Source: BRH-c54 sp036567945 (GTDB lineage: Bacteria > Bacteroidota > Bacteroidia > Flavobacteriales_E > Vicingaceae). From it: a stretch of DNA of 6,772 nucleotides. The translations under genes were made by a program, and so were the position numbers. Under the pieces are notes generated by a model. The model did not search any database. It was not told the origin of the DNA and worked only from the letters and a program-made list of their open reading frames with translations. The stretch is taken from contig DATCTM010000104.1 in assembly GCA_036567945.1 (NCBI GenBank), positions 1-6,772 of the forward strand. The letters run 5' to 3'. Below are positions 1-5,418 of the stretch, piece after piece (position 1 is the first letter of the stretch; the number at the start of each line of letters is the position of its first letter).

Positions 1-1
1 A

Positions 2-676
2 GGAACTGTAACATGGTATGCTGATGCAGCTGGCACTATAATTATTGGAACAGGAAACCCTCTTACTTATGTTCCAACAAGTGGAGGTAGTTTTACCATA
101 TATGCTAATAATGTTGGTTCTTGTTCTAGTGAAATAGACTCTGTAACTATAACTGTAAATTTTGTAGCTGCCATAATTAATGCTACACCTGTAATAGGTT
201 CATCTCCATTAGATGTATTCTTTGGAAATGGAAGTACTGGTGCTACTAATTATTTCTGGGACTTTGGAAACGGTTCTACAGACACCATCTTTGAGCCAAC
301 CCATACTTATACAAATCCGGGTTCATTTACTGCAACTTTAATTGTAACTGATGGCTTATGTTGGGATACAGCTACTGTAATTATAGAAGTATTTGATGAA
401 TCAAGTATATTAATACCAACCATTTTCACTCCTAATGGTGATGGAAATAATGACTTTTTTAGAGTTGATGGTGTAAACCTAAAACACGTTGAAGGAGAAA
501 TTTACAACAGGTGGGGACAAAAAATGTTTGCTTGGGACAATATAAACGGTATGTGGGATGGAAAAACCCTTTCTGGTTCAGATGCTGCAAATGGAACTTA
601 TTATTTCATCATCAGAGCTGAAGGTATAGATGGTAAAGAATATTTCCAAAAAGGAACACTTACTTTATTGAAATAA
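2..676 (+). CDS. 3' end of a secreted Ig-like/PKD protein with C-terminal gliding-motility/T9SS sorting domain (partial)
   Basis: The reading frame is open from base 2 and ends at TAA 674-676, giving 224 residues; the start lies outside the window. Visible parts, in residues of this fragment: an Ig-like beta-strand region (about 1-54, beginning GTVTWYADAAG); a PKD domain (about 57-131) with WDFGNGSTDT and HTYTNPGSFTATLIV; and a C-terminal domain (about 137-224) with IPTIFTPNGDGNNDFF, IYNRWGQKMFAWDN, WDGK and NGTYYFIIRA. The last is the CHU_C / gliding motility-associated C-terminal domain (TIGR04131 type), which in Bacteroidota directs large adhesin-like proteins through the type IX secretion system to the surface or medium. 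The full protein is probably much longer, as such proteins usually carry many repeated domains. A strong terminator follows, so it is transcriptionally separate from the downstream operon and probably unrelated to it. The domain calls are firm; the adhesin role is inferred. Confidence 0.92.
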   Translation, partial: GTVTWYADAAGTIIIGTGNPLTYVPTSGGSFTIYANNVGSCSSEIDSVTITVNFVAAIINATPVIGSSPLDVFFGNGSTGATNYFWDFGNGSTDTIFEPTHTYTNPGSFTATLIVTDGLCWDTATVIIEVFDESSILIPTIFTPNGDGNNDFFRVDGVNLKHVEGEIYNRWGQKMFAWDNINGMWDGKTLSGSDAANGTYYFIIRAEGIDGKEYFQKGTLTLLK

Positions 677-693
677 ATTATAATAAATAGTCT

Positions 694-723
694 AAAAAAG
701 AGGAGCATTTGTTCCTCTTTTTT
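694..723 (+). terminator. Rho-independent terminator after the CHU_C protein
   Basis: An 11-bp perfect stem pairs AAAAAAGAGGA (694-704) with TCCTCTTTTTT (713-723) around an 8-nt loop. The GC-containing core GAGGA/TCCTC is followed by a T-run, as in an intrinsic terminator. It begins 18 nt after the stop codon at 676. Because the stem is an A-run paired with a T-run, it could also stop transcription arriving from the other side, although no minus-strand gene ends here. Confidence 0.85.
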
Positions 724-758
724 GTTTGCTAAAATTCTTTAATATATAAAAAGAGTAG

Positions 759-766
759 TACTTTTA
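759..766 (+). promoter_or_regulatory. Candidate Bacteroidota -7 box for the KASIII-ACP operon
   Basis: TACTTTTA matches seven of eight positions of the Bacteroidota -7 consensus TAnnTTTG. It sits 15 nt before the proposed TTG start at 782, so the leader would be only about 10 nt. No good -33 TTG element is visible about 19-21 nt upstream. A promoter must lie somewhere between the terminator (ends 723) and 782, because the operon begins here. This exact box is a weak guess in AT-rich DNA. Confidence 0.3.
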
Positions 767-781
767 AAACAAAAAAATATT

Positions 782-1825
782 TTGATATATATTAATGCCA
801 TAAGTTATCATTTACCGAAAAAATCTTTATCTAATAAAGACATTATTAATGATTATATGAAATTCTGTCCTCTAGATAAAAGAGTAGATGTTTCTGAACA
901 AGATATTTTAAAACAGTGTGGCATTGCAAAAAGATATACAACTGAAATAGAAGAAACAGCAAAAGATATTGGTAATAAATCTGCACTTAAACTTTTTGAA
1001 GAATGGAAAATTGATAAGTCGATAATTGATTATATAATTTTTGTTTCAGATGCATTAGATTATAAAGGTCCTACAACTGCATGTATTATGCAGAGCGACT
1101 TAGGTTTATCACAAAATTGTGGAGCCATAGATGTGCTTCATGGGTGTACAGGATATATTTATGGGCTAAGTTTAGCAAAAGCATTAATTACTTCTGGTCA
1201 GTGTAATAATGTTTTACTAATCACAGCTGATACTCCTTCAAAAGTAGTTCACCCTGAAGATATAGATTTAAGAGCCATCTTTAGTGATGCGGGAGCATCA
1301 ACATTAATTTCTAATAAGAAAAACAAAGATTTTTTAAATTGGGAAATTGGAGATTTTATTTTTGGAACAGATGGCAAAGGAGAAAAAAATCTTTTTGTGG
1401 ATAGATCGGCTACAAAAAATGCTGCTGACATTGAATGGCTTGAACAACACAAAAATATTCCCGGAGGATTAAGAAGAGGAAGAATGTTTATGAACAGCCC
1501 TCAAATATTTTTATTTGCTTTACGAAAAGTACCCGTTTTAATCAATCAGGTGTTAGAAAAAAATAATAATGATTCAAATAATATAGACTTTTATGTACTG
1601 CATCAGGCAAATGGACAAATGCTAGAGTTTATAAGAAAAAGATTAAAAATACCTAAAGAGAAGTTTTTCATGAATCTTGAAAATATTGGTAATACAGTTT
1701 CAGCAACAATACCAATTGCACTTAAAGATATGATTGATAATAAAAAAACTATTCAAAATCAACATTTGTTAATCGGTGGTTTTGGTATTGGATATTCTTG
1801 GGGTGGAACCATTTTAAAAACATAA
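782..1825 (+). CDS. 3-oxoacyl-ACP synthase III (FabH-like ketosynthase), first copy
   Basis: A thiolase-fold condensing enzyme of 347 residues, typical of the KASIII/FabH family, which joins an acyl-CoA starter to malonyl-ACP without a separate acyl loading step. The catalytic triad appears complete: Cys122 in LHGCTGY, His274 in LHQANGQM and Asn304 in NIGNTVSATIP. The C-terminal glycine-rich GGFGIGYSWGG (332-342) is also present. Compared with the second copy it has a longer N-terminal segment (about residues 20-45). The start is uncertain: no ATG precedes the conserved first strand (IYINAISYHLP), so TTG at 782 is used. ATT at 779 is an alternative, and the first in-frame ATG, at codon 26 (Met26), would remove the first strand. 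First gene of the operon, followed after 4 nt by the ACP, its likely partner. The true substrate is unknown. It is unlikely to be the housekeeping FabH, given the paralogue two genes on and the sugar-related neighbours. Confidence 0.93.
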   Translation: MIYINAISYHLPKKSLSNKDIINDYMKFCPLDKRVDVSEQDILKQCGIAKRYTTEIEETAKDIGNKSALKLFEEWKIDKSIIDYIIFVSDALDYKGPTTACIMQSDLGLSQNCGAIDVLHGCTGYIYGLSLAKALITSGQCNNVLLITADTPSKVVHPEDIDLRAIFSDAGASTLISNKKNKDFLNWEIGDFIFGTDGKGEKNLFVDRSATKNAADIEWLEQHKNIPGGLRRGRMFMNSPQIFLFALRKVPVLINQVLEKNNNDSNNIDFYVLHQANGQMLEFIRKRLKIPKEKFFMNLENIGNTVSATIPIALKDMIDNKKTIQNQHLLIGGFGIGYSWGGTILKT

Positions 1826-1829
1826 AAAA

Positions 1830-2072
1830 ATGATAGATATTAATACATTTACACAAAAAATAGAGAATGAGTTTGAGGAACTTGAAAAAGGAACACTAAC
1901 ACCTCAAACAAATTATAGAGAAATTAAAGACTGGAGTTCTATGCACGCTCTGATTATTATTGCATTAATTGATTCTGAATATGATGTGTTACTTAAAGGA
2001 GATGATTTGAAAGAAACCCAAACTATTCATGATTTATTTAATTTGGTTCTATCAAAAACTAATAATGGCTAA
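1830..2072 (+). CDS. Acyl carrier protein
   Basis: A small acidic protein of 80 residues, the normal ACP length, with the four-helix ACP pattern: helix I about 5-20, the attachment site at the start of helix II in KDWSSMHALIIIALID, then YDVLLKGDDL and TIHDLFNLVLSK. The 4'-phosphopantetheine should be carried by Ser37 (codon TCT 1938-1940). The usual Asp-Ser-Leu motif reads Ser-Ser-Met (36-38) after Trp35, an uncommon variant that still aligns with the W-D-S-L form of specialised ACPs. Adjacent Ser36 is the alternative site. The gene lies between the two ketosynthases and overlaps the second by 8 nt, which suggests coordinated production as their dedicated carrier. No phosphopantetheinyl transferase is present here, so a host enzyme must activate it. 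It probably holds the growing short acyl chain until the GNAT takes it; this last step is inferred. Confidence 0.9.
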   Translation: MIDINTFTQKIENEFEELEKGTLTPQTNYREIKDWSSMHALIIIALIDSEYDVLLKGDDLKETQTIHDLFNLVLSKTNNG

Positions 2073-3120
2073 ATTTTCAGTTGAAAATATTAAAATTAAA
2101 GGCATTGCTGCTGCTGTCCCATCTCATGTTTATAATAATATGAACTATAATTGGATATCTGCAAAAGAGCGAGAAATGTTTATTAAAACTACCGGAGTAG
2201 TAAAAAGACATGTAGCCAATTATGGAACAACTACTTCCGATTTGTGCGAAAGAGCAACCAATAATTTACTCGAAAAAATCAATTGGAAAAGAGAAGATAT
2301 TGATATTTTAATCTTTGTATCTCAATCTAGAGATTATGTTATCCCATCCTCTGCTTGTATTCTGCAACATAAATTAAAATTATCAAAATCATGTATTGCT
2401 TTTGATTTAAATATGGGGTGTTCTGGTTATGTTTATGGTCTCTCTGTAATCTCTTCCATGTTAAATAGTCAATTAAAAAAAGGATTACTGTTGGTTGGAG
2501 ATGTTTCAACCCTTCATACATCTCCTAAAGATAAAAGTACTTACCCTCTTTTTGGCGATGCCGGAACTTGTACTGCAGTTGAATTTAACACTAATGCTGA
2601 CAATTCTTTTTACAACCTACAAACAGACGGAAAAGGTTATGAAGCTATTATAATAAGAGATGGTGGAGCAAGGAATTACATTTCAGAAGACTCTTTAAAA
2701 TCAAAAAAAATTAGTGAGGGAATTGAGAGAAATAATATTCAACTAGAACTTAATGGAGTAGATGTGTTTAATTTTTCCTTAAAAGAAATTGCTCCAAATA
2801 TTAATGAGACCTTAAGTTTCTCAGGAATATCTAAAGAGGAAATAGATTTTTTTGTATTTCATCAAGCCAATAAATTAATTAATGAAAGCATCAGAAAAAA
2901 GTTGAAATTACCGATTGAAAAAGTTCCCTACTCTATAGAAAACTATGGAAATACAAGCTCTGCCTCCATTCCTATTACTATATTAGCAGGTTTATCAGAA
3001 AGTCTTTCGAATCAAAATAAAAAACTTTTACTATCAGGTTTTGGAGTTGGTTTGTCTTGGGGATCTGCTATCATTAATTTTAACAATGTAGTTTGTTTAC
3101 CAATAATCGAAATAGATTAG
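2065..3120 (+). CDS. 3-oxoacyl-ACP synthase III (FabH-like ketosynthase), second copy
   Basis: A 351-residue KASIII condensing enzyme. The catalytic residues are Cys119 in LNMGCSGYVYGL, His266 in FHQANKLI and Asn296 in ENYGNTSSASIP; SGFGVGLSWGSA (324-335) closes the fold. The frame is open from 2029, but ATG 2065 is chosen: it gives MAKFSVENIKIKGIAAAVP, with the expected first beta strand near the N-terminus, and it overlaps the ACP stop by only 8 nt. The longer form would add 12 residues and a 44-nt overlap with the ACP gene. It is clearly a paralogue of the first ketosynthase, sharing the order and spacing of motifs, but it is diverged throughout, so the two probably accept different acyl starters or act in successive rounds. 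A tail of about 12 residues after the last strand (NNVVCLPIIEID) is not conserved in the first copy. Confidence 0.93.
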   Translation: MAKFSVENIKIKGIAAAVPSHVYNNMNYNWISAKEREMFIKTTGVVKRHVANYGTTTSDLCERATNNLLEKINWKREDIDILIFVSQSRDYVIPSSACILQHKLKLSKSCIAFDLNMGCSGYVYGLSVISSMLNSQLKKGLLLVGDVSTLHTSPKDKSTYPLFGDAGTCTAVEFNTNADNSFYNLQTDGKGYEAIIIRDGGARNYISEDSLKSKKISEGIERNNIQLELNGVDVFNFSLKEIAPNINETLSFSGISKEEIDFFVFHQANKLINESIRKKLKLPIEKVPYSIENYGNTSSASIPITILAGLSESLSNQNKKLLLSGFGVGLSWGSAIINFNNVVCLPIIEID

Positions 3121-3123
3121 TTT

Positions 3124-3819
3124 ATGAAAAAAATTTTAATCATAGGAGCTACATCGGAAATCGCTAAAGATTTTATAACAACTTACGCTAATATATATGA
3201 ATTTTGTTTAGCAGCAAGAAACACATTAAAATTAGAAAACCATTCTAATATAATTAAAATAGACTTTGATCAGTTTGATAACTCCTGTTTTGATGACTTA
3301 CCCGAACTTGATGGAGTTATATATTTTGCAGGAGTTACTAGCCATACCACTATTAAATTAGCTAAAAAACGACATTACGACACCGTTTTTAATACTAATT
3401 TTTATGGTGCTTTTGTTTCTGTTTCTACATTATTGAAGAATAATAAAATAAAAAATAATGCTTCATTGATTTTTATGAGTTCTGTAGCTGCTCACTTTCC
3501 TTATTTTGGAGGAGCACTTTATGTAAGTTCTAAAATGGCGTTAGAAGGATTTGTGAAAACCTTAGCGATAGAATTAGCATCAAAAAAAATAAAAGTCAAT
3601 GCAGTAGCTCCTACCTTTGTAAAAGGAGAGATGACAGATTCAATCACTAATTTTACAACAGAAGAAAAAATAAAAGAATTTGAAAAAAAACATCCTTTTG
3701 GCAATATTGATAAAAAAGAGGTTAATGAACTCATTCATTTTTTAGTGAGTGATAAAAATAATTCTATTACTGGACAAATTTTACAAGTTGGAAATTTTAA
3801 TACTGGGCTAAATCATTAA
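3124..3819 (+). CDS. Short-chain dehydrogenase/reductase (FabG-like ketoreductase)
   Basis: A Rossmann-fold SDR of 231 residues, slightly short of the usual 240-250. It shows a nucleotide-binding loop GATSEIA (8-14), a variant of TGxxxGIG lacking the later glycines; YFAG (67-70) in place of NNAG; NTNFYG with Asn92; catalytic Ser119/Ser120 in FMSSVAAH; and the YxxxK pair Tyr133/Lys137 in YVSSK. VNAVAPTFVKGEM (158-170) and a C-terminal ITGQILQVGN complete the classical SDR pattern. Arg32 after the second strand is compatible with NADPH, but cofactor preference cannot be settled by eye. Lying 3 nt after the second ketosynthase, it most likely reduces the 3-oxoacyl-ACP to a 3-hydroxyacyl-ACP, as FabG does. 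The alternative is a keto-sugar reductase; the ACP and KASIII neighbours favour the acyl role. Confidence 0.88.
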   Translation: MKKILIIGATSEIAKDFITTYANIYEFCLAARNTLKLENHSNIIKIDFDQFDNSCFDDLPELDGVIYFAGVTSHTTIKLAKKRHYDTVFNTNFYGAFVSVSTLLKNNKIKNNASLIFMSSVAAHFPYFGGALYVSSKMALEGFVKTLAIELASKKIKVNAVAPTFVKGEMTDSITNFTTEEKIKEFEKKHPFGNIDKKEVNELIHFLVSDKNNSITGQILQVGNFNTGLNH

Positions 3820-3820
3820 A

Positions 3821-4750
3821 ATGGAAAAACAAAACAACATAAGCTACTCTATTGTAATTCCCGCTTTTAATAGTGGAGATGCTATTAACCAATTATGTTC
3901 AGAAATTGTAACTGTTTTTAATTCTATCAATGCAACTTTTGAAATTATAATTGTAAATGATGGAGGTAATCTTTCAACTTGGAAGAATATTGAAAAAGTT
4001 TATCATCAACTCAACTGTAAAATAAGTATTATAAGGCTATCTAGAAACTACGGACAACATAATGCTACTCTTTGTGGAATAAAAAATGCTCTTGGAGAAG
4101 TTATCATTACAATTGACGATGATTTACAAGTTAACCCTAAGGAAATATTAAAACTAATTGATGAGTTTAAAAATACAAACGCTGATGTTGTTTATGGTGT
4201 TTACAAAAATAAAAAGCATAATGCTGTAAGAAATGTGGGAAGCGGTTTAATAAAAAAAATGGCAAAACTATTTTTAAATTCACCCGGAAATGGTTCTTCT
4301 TTTAGGTTATTCACAAAATCTATTGCTGAAAAAATTCTTGAACACAGCCAGAGTTTTATTTACATTGATGAACTGTTACTTTGGTACACCGATAACATTT
4401 CTTTTGTAATGGTAGAGCATGAAAAAAATACAAACTCAAGATATTCCATATTTAGTTTATTTAAAATGTCATTTAATATTACTACAAACTACACTGCATT
4501 ACCTTTAAAACTAATAACTTATTTAGGATTAATTTCTTCCTTAATATCTTTTGCTTTAGGAACTTTTTATATTTATAAAAAAATCTTTAGGGATGTGCCT
4601 TTAGGTTATACATCCATTATAGTAGCTGTATTGTTTTCTGCCAGTATTATTTTGTTTTCGCTAGGTATTTTAGGACAGTATATTTACAAACTTTATCAAG
4701 TTCAGAATAAAAAACCTACCTTTTTCATTAAACAAAAGATTAGTAAATGA
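3821..4750 (+). CDS. GT2 polyprenyl-phosphate glycosyltransferase (ArnC/GtrB/DPM1-like)
   Basis: A 309-residue inner-membrane glycosyltransferase. The N-terminal GT-A domain (about 8-225) has SIVIPAFNSG, IIIVNDGG (Asp47), the SRNYGQHNATLCGI segment typical of dolichyl/undecaprenyl-phosphate transferases, and the metal-binding IDDDLQ (98-103). RYSIFSLFKM (207-216) is the conserved interfacial region. Two membrane segments follow (about 230-252 and 263-290), then GQYIYKLY and PTFFIK, the usual tail of ArnC/GtrB enzymes. The family moves a sugar from a nucleotide donor onto undecaprenyl phosphate on the cytoplasmic face. The sugar cannot be read from sequence. It lies 1 nt after the SDR and overlaps the GNAT by 4 nt, so the acyl chemistry and the sugar-lipid step are probably linked. 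No GtrA or ArnE/F-like flippase is in the window. Confidence 0.92.
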   Translation: MEKQNNISYSIVIPAFNSGDAINQLCSEIVTVFNSINATFEIIIVNDGGNLSTWKNIEKVYHQLNCKISIIRLSRNYGQHNATLCGIKNALGEVIITIDDDLQVNPKEILKLIDEFKNTNADVVYGVYKNKKHNAVRNVGSGLIKKMAKLFLNSPGNGSSFRLFTKSIAEKILEHSQSFIYIDELLLWYTDNISFVMVEHEKNTNSRYSIFSLFKMSFNITTNYTALPLKLITYLGLISSLISFALGTFYIYKKIFRDVPLGYTSIIVAVLFSASIILFSLGILGQYIYKLYQVQNKKPTFFIKQKISK

Positions 4751-5418
4751 TAGTTGAAAAATACGGTATTCAACTCAAAAAAATTACTATAGATGATATT
4801 GAGTTAATTCGCACCAAAAGAAATTCAGAAAATATAGCATCAAAAATGATACATAGAAGTTATATTTCCCCTGAACAGCAACTTCAATGGTTCGAAAGCA
4901 TCAATAATTTTAATAATTTTTATTATTTAATCATTTATAAGCAACAACACATTGGATTAATTAATGACAAAAACTTAGACTGGAAAAACTTAACATCTGA
5001 AGCGGGTTTGTTTATCTGGGAAGACAACTATTTAAAAACTATTGTTCCAGCTCTTGCCACCTTAACTTTAATAGAATTAGGTTTTGAAATATTTTCTTGG
5101 AACAAAACCACCATAAAAGTACTTGCAAACAATAAAGAAGGAATTGTTTATAATAAACAAATTGGATTTAAAACTATTTCTGAAAAAAATGGTGTTATAT
5201 TCATGGAGTTAGACAGAACTAACTATATGGAAAAAACAAGAAAAATGATTATCTCCCTCACTAAAAGTCAAGAACAAAAGACATTAAAGGTTATTGCTAA
5301 AAATACGGATATTAGATTTATAAATAAAGTACAAGAACTAATTACAAAGTTTAATATCCCCACATTTATAACAACTGAGAATGAGCATACCTTTTTTGAA
5401 TATCAAATTATTGTTTAA
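4747..5418 (+). CDS. GNAT-family acyltransferase with a C-terminal extension
   Basis: A 223-residue protein whose first 158 residues fit the RimI/RimJ/PseH-type GNAT fold. It opens with IQLKKITIDDIELIRTKRNS, then ISPEQQLQWFESI (40-52), a central strand pair ending in HIGLIND, and ANNKEGIVYNKQIGFK (127-142), the NxxxxxxYxxxGF acetyl-/acyl-CoA fold signature. A clean RxxGxG/A loop is not evident. PseH-like enzymes N-acetylate amino sugars. In this operon the donor may be an acyl group on the neighbouring ACP instead of acetyl-CoA, but that is inference. The last 60 or so residues (about 163-223) form an extra, mixed alpha/beta-looking segment that I do not recognise. The start overlaps the GT2 stop as ATGA. 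The 3' end overlaps the convergent sulfotransferase gene by 11 nt, and no terminator is visible. Confidence 0.82.
   Translation: MIVEKYGIQLKKITIDDIELIRTKRNSENIASKMIHRSYISPEQQLQWFESINNFNNFYYLIIYKQQHIGLINDKNLDWKNLTSEAGLFIWEDNYLKTIVPALATLTLIELGFEIFSWNKTTIKVLANNKEGIVYNKQIGFKTISEKNGVIFMELDRTNYMEKTRKMIISLTKSQEQKTLKVIAKNTDIRFINKVQELITKFNIPTFITTENEHTFFEYQIIV

Larger units (their letters stand above)
782..5418 (+). other. Six-gene operon: KASIII / ACP / KASIII / SDR / GT2 / GNAT
   Basis: All six genes read on the plus strand. The spacings are +4 nt (KASIII-1 to ACP), an 8-nt overlap (ACP to KASIII-2), +3 nt (to the SDR), +1 nt (to the GT2) and a 4-nt ATGA overlap (to the GNAT). A terminator lies upstream and a convergent gene downstream, so this is almost certainly one transcription unit with translational coupling. 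The content combines acyl-chain building on a dedicated carrier protein with a sugar-lipid glycosyltransferase and an N-acyltransferase. No Shine-Dalgarno sequence is evident before any of the genes, as is usual for Bacteroidota. Confidence 0.88.

Noticed and set aside
1249..1452. Minus-strand open frame of 67 codons inside the first ketosynthase gene
   Set aside because: It lies wholly within a strongly conserved gene on the other strand and has no recognisable family features or promoter.
2029..2064. Twelve-residue N-terminal extension of the second ketosynthase
   Set aside because: It would overlap the ACP gene by 44 nt, and the ACP coding sequence there (TIHDLFNLVLSK) is clearly under its own constraint. 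ATG 2065 places the first beta strand correctly.
2339..2521. Minus-strand open frame of 60 codons inside the second ketosynthase gene
   Set aside because: Antisense shadow of a conserved coding region; its sequence has no domain-like pattern.
3519..3734. Minus-strand open frame of 71 codons inside the SDR gene
   Set aside because: Antisense shadow over the SDR catalytic region with no independent support.
782..3819. The ketosynthase/ACP/reductase genes as the housekeeping fatty-acid fab cluster
   Set aside because: No fabD, fabF or plsX is present, there are two KASIII copies, the ACP is atypical, and the genes are coupled to GT2 and GNAT genes. A specialised pathway fits better.
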